Below are positions 1-12,600 of a DNA stretch of 64,000 nucleotides, piece by piece (position 1 is the stretch's first letter; each line of letters begins with the position of its first letter). Below the pieces are notes generated by a model. It was not told the DNA's origin. It ran no database searches and saw only the letters and a program-made list of their open reading frames with translations. The DNA lies in contig NC_092564.1 in NCBI RefSeq assembly GCF_037975245.1, positions 3,437,984 through 3,501,983 of the forward strand. The letters run 5' to 3'. Source of the stretch: Apostichopus japonicus (taxonomy: Eukaryota > Echinodermata > Holothuroidea > Aspidochirotida > Stichopodidae). A program made the translations under genes and the position numbers.

Positions 1-445
1 AGTGACAAAATATTAGCTTTAAACCATGCTGCTACAGAGCTTAATTTATGCAAGACAAGATGACAAAACTAGACATTTAAAACAACACCTGGATCAGGAT
101 TCAAGGTTTGGTATATTATATACCTTGCTAATATGCTGGCATTAATTTTGTATAAATTGTGCTTTTGTCATGTACAGCTCTTATGTTTATTAATTATGCA
201 TTAATTCAGCATTGCTTAATAAAACAATCCTCCCCACGGTATGATAAGTCCTGTATATTGCAGACACTCTCTATGAAATCTTAATGTGTATATAACTGCA
301 CTTGTCTTGAAGTTGTTGTCAACATATAATCCAGATTTGTAGCATTGATATCATTGTTGATCAATGTGTTAGTTCAAGAAGAGTAAACAACCTTTATTAT
401 TTTAATTTTGTTTTTAAATTTTGTTTTTATTCAATCCATTCCTAG
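1..445. other. Intronic DNA upstream of the first visible exon
   Basis: AT-rich, with no exon that I can support; it is the 3' end of an intron of the THSD7-like gene. A pyrimidine-rich stretch leads to the acceptor at 445. Confidence 0.5.
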
Positions 446-610
446 AACACCTGCCAATGCCTAGCAACCTCTGTGACATCTCGTTACTACCGGATACCAT
501 TCAGCCATGTGCTGTCCATTGTCCTGTGGACTGTGTAGTTTCATCTTGGGGTCCATGGGATCATTGCAGAGCTAATGAGTGTGATCAACTTGGAGTCAAA
601 AAAGCAAAAG
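446..610 (+). CDS. THSD7-like exon 1 of window
   Basis: Acceptor ctag at 442-445 and donor gtag at 611. It encodes residues 1-54 and contains the canonical TSP1 start SSWGPWDHC preceded by the CPVDC spacer typical of THSD7. The exon ends one base into a glycine codon. Confidence 0.8.
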
Positions 611-3600
611 GTAGTTTTCTTTTCTCAGAGTTCTTATTAACATTGATATTGACTGAGATTACCCTTAATCAGACATTACCTGCTATAGGAAACAACTGAA
701 TAATGGACCAACCCAGATTCCAAGGCTGGATTCTCATTCAAGCTGTAGAGGTTTGTGTTTTCTGGGAAGGGGGGGGGGGGGTTGGGTGGGGGCAGGAGGG
801 CAGTAGTCAGACCAGTGTTCTGTCATGACACCAAGGCTGTCTGACACTGGAGCCCTGAGTAGACAGCTGAATCCCCTGAAGAATTGATGACACACTTACA
901 TATCTCAGGAAATGAAGTTGTAATTGTTGGTTTTCTAGGATATTTCTTGATAAACTATGGGTATAAGAATGCCATCACTGTACCAGACCCACCAAGGCTC
1001 TGAGATTGATGGCCCCCCTTGGCCCGGGAAGGGGGGAGGCGGGGGATCCAGGATTTAGACCAATGGGTGTGACACTGGAAAATTATTAGACATGATGTCC
1101 TACCCTCTCAAATCCAACAAAGAGACAAAATGACAAAGGTTGTTTTGCTCATCTAAAAGTTTTAACGTTACAACAACCACAGTATATATATCAGTTATAT
1201 AATTTAATTATAATTATATATATATCATGGGTGACCATCATGTGACTTACTAGCATATTTTGGGGGGAGGTTGGTTGGGGAGGGGGAGGGGTAAATTCCT
1301 TCTGTTCTAGAAAGTTTCATATAGCTAATGAATTGGAATCACAACATTTTTCGGGTACAGCATTGCGAGATGGAAAAGTGATCAAGAGTTTGTTTCTGTC
1401 TGAAAGATTTTCTTATTGATAAACTGATAGGATAATTTGGAAAAAGATTACATTTTTAAAGCCAGAGTTTCACAGTCCTGTCCTCTTGTTATTATTATCC
1501 TTATTCTTGGAAGCCCCTTCTTTGACCCCCTCATTCAGACAGAGATCACATTCGATTAAAGATTTTATCCTGCAAAATGAATTTCTCAAAGGTTAGTGAA
1601 ATCTACCGAAAATTTTGGCAGAGAGGGGGGAAATTGTTAGCGGTTAATTACCAGAATCCTTTCATCTGCATGTTTCTGAGGCTTGGCGGATTGGAATATG
1701 TCAAAAGCCATGTAAAAAAAAATAGAAAACATAATGTCCGCATAGAAGGTGAAAGGGTTATATAGCCAAAAGAAAAAAAATTGTAAACAAATGTGTTTCA
1801 TGATACCGATCTTGGTGTCATACTTGTCATTTTTGAAGCAAAGCAGTTTTTAGCGGGATACAAGAAAACTGATTGTGAAAGCAATTTATATCTTAAATTT
1901 CAAAAATCAGAATTGACGTAGGCAAGTGTGCAGAAATGTAACCATAGATATGAAGTGACATGGTGCTGTAAATGTCAAATAGAAAGAATTCTGCCATGAT
2001 TGAGAGCAGACCCTCAGAAGGTCTATCCGTCACTGATGTACAATGCATGAAATTCTAATTATTATTATTATTTTTATGATTCAAAATAAAATAAAACTGT
2101 TAGCAAACTGCTTATCCACTAGAGAGCCTGTGTAAGAGAATGTGTAAAAGTAAGTTGGCCTGACGTTTCGATCCTAGCAGGATCTTCTTCAAAGGCTAAA
2201 TGACAAGTAACAGTAACAGAAGGGACAAAAACATGCACAGAATACAGACAGGTTAATGAGCATGGTGAACACAAAGAGATAGATATTATTGAAATACTCA
2301 AGATGTTATTAACGAAATACTCAAGAGTTGTATGGAGCTGTTAGTAACTTTTACAAACTTGCTAATTCTGCAAAATATATTTCAATATGTACTGGTATAT
2401 TTCCCTGCTTCAAGAGCTTTTAAGAGTTTCCTCGGACTTCAAATTGCACTTCCCGTGCCTGGGTGATAGAAAAGTTGCTATCCTTGCTTGAAGACTTAAA
2501 ACTCCAATCTCCAGCAAAGTCACCCTTGACTCAGAATGTGCTACACTTTTTTTTATTGTTGTGCTGGGACTTTGATGTTTTAGCTACGTAGTGGTTTTAT
2601 CCTGGATTAGGAATATCAAACAATTTCCAACTATAATATTCACTATTAATAACTGCTATCCCCTTCGTAGTAGGAGGTGAAACTATACATAAGATTACAG
2701 TAGGACGCATCTTTGAGAATCGACTGAAGAAAAGCATTTAAAGGCATTGAAGAATCGCCCCAAATCTGAAAAAGTTAACTTTCTGTTGCTTGCAAGTGAC
2801 ATTTTGTTCATGTCGCTTCAAAATGCAGACAGTAATGGAACGTGATACCTTGTTATCTTTAGCTGGACCTGAGATGTCCATCGCTGTATCGCTTGTACAC
2901 TGTGCTGTGGGTATTAACCGCAGCAGTATGTACTGTGACTGTACACTAGTGTCTAATTACCGACGGTAGCAAGCTGTGTGTGTATTTTCTGGGATCGATG
3001 GTGGTGTCTAACACTTCTGTTACACCTCATTCGGCATTAGACGTTTCTTTTTGCGCGAGTCTTCACACCTTTAAAGCTGGCTTTGAAATTCTCTCAGTCA
3101 GTTTCATGGTAACGAAATGCGTGCCAACCTGTGTCAGTTTAAATTACGGTCATTACTGTTTTGACCAGGCATTTTCATTTGGGAATTAGGTTATATCTAG
3201 GTTTGTGGCAAGCCACGTTGACTGCTTTAATACAGATTTACGATTCAGTTAATTTGTGAAGGTTCAGATTACTGCGATTACCTAACGTTGCTGTTATTTG
3301 CGATTTTGTATGATCCATGATTGAGTTCTACATTTCAGTACTTTCCCATAAATTGGCTAAATTGTGTTTTATGTTCCCATATGGTTAACTGAACATTTGC
3401 GTCCAGATTGGGAAGAGGTGTCGGCCTTGACATTTAAAATTTATTATTTTATCGTCAGCATCCAAAGTGGACACTACTGATAGATTCCTTTTAATTTATG
3501 CTTTTCCTATCGAGTGGGAGAAGTAACTTGTTCCTCTCTCTTTAGACATCTTTCATTTCAGTTTCATTTTTTTTTCCATTTCATTTATTGAAACCAGTAT

Positions 3601-6600
3601 AAATATAGCATATTTATAAAAAGGAGTACACATGTCAAACTCAAAATAAATAAATATGACAACCATGATAGATAAGATGTTCAAATGATTGCACAACAAG
3701 AAAGTGTTAAAACTATGTACATTACTAGAACTTTACACAGTTGCCTGTCTTAACTGGATCTTTGCATTTTAATATGAGATTATCCTTGTCTACATTCTTT
3801 ACTGTTGACATAGGATATGTCTTAATATGTACTATTGCAAGCCCTTTCGAAATATAAAGTGAATTCTTACAGATGTACACCATCGCTTCCTCTTTAGGGA
3901 AAGTTTGATAGTTTTATAGTAGGTACAGTAACATCACGCTCATCCATAAATAGCTTTCAATCATTTGATCTATACCCTACCGTTCAAAGAAATCTTTGTA
4001 TGGGACGTCTTTCATGAATATGATTAAACGGTTTCAGTTATGGCTTCTTACACAGTGTTTATCCCATGGTCATGAACATGGCGTCACACTGACTTTACAC
4101 AGTTTTAAAAACATCATTCACCTTTTCTCAGAAACCGGGCATTTCTCTAAACAGATTCGACCAATAGCTGATATTTGACTGTAATTTAACTGCAAATAAG
4201 CAGCAAAAGGAAACCCCAAGTTGTGTGTCACCATGTTTAAAATTTACAAAAGTTGATCAAACCTGCATTGAATATGATTCAATATGGCACACTGTACGTC
4301 ACTGATTATCAACAAGAATGAACTCTTCACTGAATGATATCCACCATAGGAGCATGAATGGACAACATGATAAATGAGTAGAACCACACTCAACATGACT
4401 CTCATGACCGTAGCAAAGACCGTAGGTAAGAAAGGACCGTAGCAAAGACCGTAGGTAAGAAAGGACCGTAGCAAAGACTGTAGGTAAGAAAGGACCGTAG
4501 CTAAGACCGTAGGTAAGAAAGGACCGTAGCTAAGACCGTAGGTAAGAAAGGACCGTAGCTAAGACCATAGGTAAGAAAGAACCGTAGCTAAGACCATAGG
4601 TAAGAAAGAACCGTAGCTAATACTCCGCTTGAGGGGGGGCGATGGGGGGGGCTGGTGATGCCATCTGGACAGAATTGCCTGAATGTATCGAAGAGTGAGC
4701 CATCTTTGTCCTGAATGCAGGAATTGAGGCTTGTGCTCACAGTGGGGAGACAATCTGTGAGACGTAAATGGAGAAATGGCCAATATATCAAATAAAAGCG
4801 TATGGCAATGAAACAAGTTTTGCCAAGTAATCTGTGAAAAATACACTACATTTAATGGAGATACAACAATGCAATTACTGCAGTATTACTTTTATGTAGG
4901 GACAAGAATTGATAAAATTGACAAAGGAGAATATCCCCCTCTTCCCCTCCCCCCTCCCCTCCTTCCCCTCAGATTTGTTCTAATCAAATATGTTTTTAAT
5001 TAAAGTGAAAGAAACTTATGATGTTTCCTTACGTCAGATGTTGCAAAAAAGTCTCCTTGCCTTTCCTCCCCTCCCCTCACCAATACAAAATCACAAAAGG
5101 AAAAATTAGAACTACAAACTGCCTTATTCCTGCCTTAAGCTTAAAGGAAACAATTTGAGTGTAAAACCATAAAATCCTAAAATAATCTTATGAAAACTGT
5201 TATTTCTGCTTTTTAAATTTATCATCTGACATCAGACTTCTGATCAAGTCCAGCTGTATTTTAGCATGATCAACCAAGTTTATCGACGACCTATCAAAAA
5301 GAAGAAGAATAAAATAAACTATGGTAAACAAGTGTCAGCCATTAAGTACCATCCAAATTTCATGTAGTGTGACAAAGTACTAGGCTTTTCTAAAGCTAAT
5401 GACCCAGGCAGTTGAGAAAAGACGCAGTTTGTGAAATGTCACAGGAATTTATAGACCGTGAGAAGTACCTTCAATCCTAGATATCCTTACATGTTCTTGA
5501 AGTACTTAAAGTTATATTGTTAGGTTGTTAGTAGTTTCGTCCAGAAGAACAGCAGGTGCTGGGGTGGTGGGTGTCTTTTTTGGGGGGTGGAATAAATGGA
5601 GGGCATGGTATAAACATCAAGAGGCAAGAGGATGAGGAGCAAGAACTTAGGCTGTGTAAAATTTTAAAAACAACATTTTAATAATTGATTCTGTTATAAG
5701 CAACTTTCTGCCAAGAAGCTGATTCTATTTCGATATCTTCAAATATTACTTGTATCATTTTCTATACTTGAGCCATACGTTTTTATTGACTGCTTTTAAT
5801 ATCCCCATTTCTTGGTCCCTGACTACAAATAATACCTCTATTCTGCTCTGGTTTAAATGCAAAATGATGCCTTATTTACAATGTTGTCACCACAACTACC
5901 AGGAGATAATGATAAATAGATTTGGCCAATTGTTTTAGCATACTTTAATTTCTTTGCTTTCTTAAATAGAGTTTTAATATCTCTCTCCTTAATTACAATA
6001 ACTTCAGCACAATTTAACTACTCTAAGGTTAACACTAATAAGATGGTCAATTTGATCCCTGTGACAATTAAGGGCTGCATTTTATATTTGAAATAAAGCT
6101 AGCAAGAATAAATTTGTTTTTAAACAGGTTACCGCACACGGGAAAGGAGTGTCATTGTTGGTGAGAGCCATGGAGGGGAAGCCTGCCCTCATCTTTATGA
6201 ACATGCACCCTGCACGGCCACTGAATGTTACTCATGGAAAGTCGGAAGAGTTGGAAAATGTCGACCAACCAATGTAGAGCAAAACTGTGGAGAAGGGTTG
6301 TTGACACAAGACATACAGTGCCTAAATTTTAATCAGGTATTAATGAAACTTTTTTTTCAGTTTTTATGATAATGTGTAATTACTTCATTAAATAATATTC
6401 TGCAATCAAGCCCCACCCCCCAGTACCTTCCCCACTTCCACTATCATACATGTGTGTCTCTATGTTTGCTTTTTAAGATTATTCAACCGTTACAAGCATT
6501 CGTAATATTTGCAAGATGTGAATGAAATACAAAGATTATAATGCTTGCTAAGGAATAAATTATGATTTAGTTTGAGGATATAGGAGCTTGTTATTTTCAT

Positions 6601-9600
6601 AAAACAGTTAACTAATGCCCTGAAGTATGTGAACAGCATGAAGATCTGTATGTTCATTCAAATAGATAACTCTCTTGCCAGTGTGTGTGCATGAAATCTA
6701 ATGGATCTGGAAACATGTTGATAAAATCTTCATGAACTTGCCTTTTGTATGATTTTTATGATAGCTCAACATCATATTTAATATTATTACATCATATGTG
6801 AACATAGATGAATATGAAAGGTTATGAGTATGATAGACACATTGCTGAAAGGTAACTTACAGTGACGGTCTAAATTGTCTCTTTGTGTTCTGCTCAAGGA
6901 CTGACTTCTTTTTCTTGTTTCTGCAAGATGGGGTTGGGGATGGGGTGGGGGTGGGGGTGGGTGAATGTTCCCTATTGCAGCATGATAGTGATTGGTGCAG
7001 GGTGTGTATAATAGAATCCATAGTCAGATTTATAATGTGTCATTAATTGTGAGGTATTCTTAGTATTTAGTCAGCGGCTGATTCACATTTACTCTATATT
7101 GGTGTACGTAGTTTGATGTTTTTAAGCATGTAAACAATAACCAACAGATATAAAAGGAGATTAAATTGACATTCCCCCAGCAAAAAAGGCAAAGATGAAA
7201 AATATAAGGATAAAAGCCTCAATTGCCTAACCACACCACTGTGGATGATTCATCATCAAAATTCTGTCTTCAAATATGCTACAAGGAATGAACAAAAAAT
7301 TGTCCTAAAATGTCCACCATTTTTTTTTTACACCCGTAACTTTCTCTAACATAGCAACCAGTTGAGTCAAGGTGGTGTGAATCGATAGCAGAAATGCCGC
7401 AATGGGAGGAACCGTGCTACCATCCATGCCCAGATGACTGTGTCACCAGCGATTGGGGTAACTGGAGCCCATGCTCCCTGACCTGCACAGGCAAAAACCA
7501 GGGTGGCATGCAAGTCAGATACAAAAGGATCCTAGCTCAACCTGAACGAGGTAAAGTGTCATATTGTGTATGTATGCATGTATTTTAGATCCTCCTGCAA
7601 GCAGGAACTCACGAAGAAGCCTCATTGGCTTATCAAAGCCGCAAGCTGACCGAAGTCAGCTCTTACATTCATATTTAACGTCCATGATTATGAATTGTTG
7701 ATTGTCAACAACTCTGTAACTGGACGCCATACATTAATCTGGGAGTGACTCGAATTGGGGACCTTATGATTGAAAGGCACCGGCGTTAACCACTGAGCTA
7801 ACACTCCTAGCTAACACTCCCACTGAGCTAACGCTCCTATTGTATGTGTCATAATTCCTGATGCTAAAGCAGGGTGAATATATTTATTCCATTACCCATG
7901 TATGTTATCCTAGGAATTTCCTGATTTATCTTTGCATCATTTACTATGTATAACAGTTTTGTATTTGGTGATTGGGGCTCTATAATCTTGTTGGAATGGA
8001 AAACTCCTTCTCTTTAATGTTTAGATATTCTTGAAACATAAAACATGGTGAGTGGTCGACAGGGTCAATCCTAGCTAATATGGCTCAACATTAATCATTT
8101 TAGAGAAATTTCTAAATTGGGAAGATGACTCATTCTTTTTTTTTCTTTTTTTTTTGGGGGGGGGAGGCAATGATGTAATAATTTAAATCATTAGAAAAAC
8201 ATCTGTTTTCAATAATCACAATGTCAGTTGACATATTAAACTCAAGAGGATTGACTGATAATATCTGTAGAAAAAAAAAGATCCTTCAAACAGAATGTTT
8301 ATTTGTAAGATAATAGGGTGAACAAGTTGATGATGTGTTGCTCATCAACTCATTTGTGAAACTGACACTTCCCTAGAATTTAATTTAAGAAATAGTGATT
8401 GAGTCAAAACATGATATTGAATAACAAGTTGAGAGTGTTTTGCTACTAACAGTCATGTTTTGTCACCTTGGACCTAATTCAAGTCTTGTTTCATAGTTGT
8501 AAGAAGAAAAGCAATCAGTATGATGATGCAGCAATAGGAGTTCAATAATTTTCCTTTTACCCTATGATTCATAAATTTTATCCCTCTTGCTTTTTGAAAT
8601 TTTTTAGTTTCTTTCATACATAAAACTTTCAAGATCTTATTTGCGTCACCGGATGTCAAAAATTTTGCGTCTGGGATGCAGAATTCTGTGTTCGTTAGAA
8701 TGGTCGTGCTCTGTTAAGCGTATACTTGTTGGATATTGTACCAAAATAAAGAAGGAATATTCCTGATTCTCCCAAAGAGAAGATATGAATTTCCAAAAGC
8801 CTGGCTACCTGTGAAATGAAACAGAGTCGAAGGTTGCTCTATTACGATGCCAGCCCAAGGATGGCATACATAGTTTTCTTTTGATGGTTATGCGTTTTTA
8901 ATCATGTTGAATTAATCAGTCATACAGCTTCTAGCGGAATGGTCTACCGTTTGATTTCCAGAGGCATGCTCCTGGAGAGATCAATAAAATATGAAGATTT
9001 AGAAATATAGAACCAGTATATCAGACTCTTGAGGATCATAAGCTCTAAGTATGCAATTAACCAGAAATTCACAGGGGTATGCATTGTGGGAGAACTATCA
9101 CATGTCTAAACCAGATGATTATGTCGATGACGACAATGATGATAATTATGATGATGCAGAGCTCATCTGAGTCGATTAGTTTCTCATATCAGTAATGAGC
9201 TAGTAATTAATCACTCGCTACCGACATCAAATTTGGTCTATTGTCCAGTTTGTATGGTAAAATGAGGCTTTGGTTTTGTTGTAGCGTTTGATCTAATTCG
9301 TGGAATCGTATCTTGTCTTGTTCTCACATTTTGTAATTTGAAACATATTCAGATTTAAGGAGAAGCAAAAATCCAGCGACCATCATCATATAAGATGAAG
9401 ATGCTGATGATGAACAACTCCCAAAAAACAGCTATTAAATATGATATTCCAGATTTGTAATTGGAAGATGTATATATATATATATATGGTTTTTTATGTC
9501 AAGATGAAACTTGAGCAAGTTCAAATTTCACATCATCAAGCCACTTGAGCTTGAGTTTTTGACTTTTTTGGGGGCTTTTTTACAGAATATTGAATTTTGT

Positions 9601-12600
9601 TTACACAATCTTATGTCTGTGCATTTTTCATGCAAAACACAGACCTTGAAAATATGAAAAAAAAACACAAACCGGCATGTAAAAGATTACACGTCGTAGT
9701 TGCTCTACGACATTGACAAAATGGCAGCTATATAGGCCACTGACATGAATTTTAAGTAGGATTTTCTTGAAATATTTATAACTTCTATCATCACACTAAT
9801 ATACCTATGTTTCTTCAATTTCATATTTGAAGGTGGGAGACCTTGTCCACCGGAGTCAGAGCTGAGAGACACCAGGCCATGCAATGATCATAGCTGTGCA
9901 CTCTTTGCCTGGCAGACGGAGCAGTGGGGAGAATGTATCTTGGATACCAGTGTCATGCTTCAAGGATGTGGCAGGGGAACGCAACAGAGAATAGTGAAAT
10001 GTGATCGAGTCATGCCCAGGAAAGATGCACCAGAACAGAGGTATGAGAGCTGTTTAATGTGTCTGTCACCTAAATCTGTTTGTTACTTGCAACTGACCGT
10101 GCCCCTCCACATATCCGCCCTCCAAAAAACCATCTCGCCCACTGAACCACCCCCTTCTACTCCCTTATTAAATAACCTTTTAATGATTACAGTACGGACA
10201 CTAATTGTTCTTGTGCTTAAATATCTACCTCCCAGGCCTCTGTGTCCACCTTTCATGTTTAAATAAGAAATTATTCAGTTCCCACTTGGTCTTCTCAACC
10301 TTGATCCTGTAGTGCCTGTCTTATGTGAATTAATTGTAACTATGGAGATGGAAACACCAAAATGTTCCATATTAATTTTCATGCTGATGGATCCAACCTG
10401 TAATATATGTACATAATGCCTTTCTCACCATCCATATGGCCATCTGTAAGAAGTCTTTTAATAAAACCTACTGCAGCCGTTTATTAGTTTGCATACACAC
10501 CCCTTCCTTATAGTGGATTTGTTAATCTACTGCTCCTTATCCCTCAAATAAAGCAGTAAGATAATTTAATAGTCAATACTTTTTGCTACTTTTCATCTCC
10601 CTTTCTAAGTGGTCATTATCTTTCACATTTCACATATGGTCCCTTTTGTTTATTATACCAATCTATTTTTAGATGTAAGCCAGAGGTCAAACCTGCAGGC
10701 AGGAGGTCCTGTACTGTTCCCTGTCCTGTACCCTGCCATACCTCTCGGTTCACAGCCTGGTCGGAGTGTCCCACACAGTGCTATGGAAGTAAGCAGTTTT
10801 TCCTTCAAAAGCATTTCAATTTACGTGATTGCTAGTTTGCATCCATGTCACCATAGGAACCAAACTGAATATTCAAAAACACATTCCCTCTTGATCAAAC
10901 TAAAGACTTTTTCATAACTTTATCTGTTTGAATTCATGAATAATAAGAAAGTACTCCCAACATCCAATGAACAAATGTTCGTTCTGTTGGTTCTTTATAT
11001 TTGCTTTTCTTCTCTCTCATCGTAATAAATACCTTCTGAAACATAACACACCTCGGATGCCCAGGAATTTGACCAAAGGAAACAGCATTTTACAGTTTGA
11101 CATTTAATACTTTTAATTAAGGTATGATTATTTTACAACGTGTTATATTTCTATGTTAGAAAACTGAACTGCAGCTTTCCATATTATAGATTGCACACTG
11201 TAATTCATTCGTTACTTGACATTTGGACAGTCGTTTTTTTTTTTCGATCCGAGGAAGAGACATTTTCAATAGAGCATGCTCTGTCTCTTCGCCACATTAA
11301 TTTTATTTCTTTTCACAGACGTAAAACTCATCCGAAGGCAAGCTTCTTCCCCGTAATAAATTTTATTTGCCTAAGTGGGTTTTCGTGCAGTGTCCAGAAT
11401 CAATTTTCTGGCTGGAAACTTGTCAACTAGATTTGGTTAATTTAATCTAAACTCAGTCTGATCAAGGTTGTAAGAAGTGACAGTTTGCCTGGATATGTTT
11501 CTCACTTTCATAACTAAGAAAACATCTGTAGGGACAAAAAATCTTTGTAGTTGTTCAAATTTAAATTTAAATTATTAAACACATAATAACTAATTCATTT
11601 TAGAGTCATTTGAAGATACGCTCTGTTAACGGCAACAACTTTTACATATGGACACGTAACATTCTGTCTCTCTTCCTATTCTTTCGTCTTTGATCCTGTT
11701 AAAGAAATTGTCATAACTCATAAATTTTTGTAAAAAAACCTATGACACCTCATCAGGTTTGGTCTCCAAATCTGTGTGATAACTGTCATTGGAAAGTGTT
11801 GCATTTCACTCTACAGTCTACATGGTCGTATTTATTTAGCACCGTCATTTCAACCAGTAATTTTAAGATGTTAAGTAAGCTTAATTGGCAGGCAGAAAAA
11901 AAACTGGAATCTTTGTTGTTGGTTGAAGGTCACAGAAAAACTTTCCATTATCTGTTCTAAGGAAAAAGCAAAATTTCAATGAAAAACATTGTTAGAACTT
12001 TTTCATTGATATAACTTCTAAAAAGTTTTTTTTTCAATTACCTAAATTTGTTTTTCTTTTGGCATGTTCAAGCTGTTCAAATTATTGGGTAAGATTTGAG
12101 GAGTTTGGGGAACAAGACCAAATGATAGTAGTACCTGCTGGAGGACCAACCCCAAATGGGTGTGAATGTGTGTTTATATCAAGGGTGTAACTGGGAGTTA
12201 ATATGTCTAGATTTGTTGATCATAGGTATTAACTATTCTGATGTATCAATCATTTTTAGGTGGTTTTCTCTGTCATCTTTGATATGAATTTGCAACGTTG
12301 GTTTTTTCTTTTCTTCTCATTTTGTAGGTGGATCGACGCTCTTTACGCAGGTCAGATCTCGATACATACTGCAGCACCCTCAGAATACCGCCCAGTCCTG
12401 TCCATCAGGGTTTCATGAGGAGAGGGTCTGTGCTGGCCCGGAGTCCTGTCATACCTACAAATGGGTGGTCAGCTCCTGGAGCACCGAGTGTCAAATTGGG
12501 AATAACCGTGGGCCTGGGATCACCTGTGGAGATGGATTGAACACAAGAGGTAAATTATGTGAAGCAATCGATCCCCATATCGTCATGCAGAATGGTGACA

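Larger units (their letters stand above)
611..6127 (+). other. Intron 1 of window, 5.5 kb
   Basis: Contains G-rich tracts (768-801 and 1261-1294), a dispersed-repeat fragment (2155-2300), a TTTAAA-ended MITE (2737-3075), a 29-bp minisatellite (4406-4618) and homopyrimidine runs (4936-4970). I saw no further coding exon. Confidence 0.6.

Noticed and set aside
12328-12540. Open frame starting MDRRSLRRSDL on the plus strand
   Set aside because: It overlaps a THSD7-like exon in the wrong frame. The phase required by neighbouring exons gives the TSP1 sequence instead.
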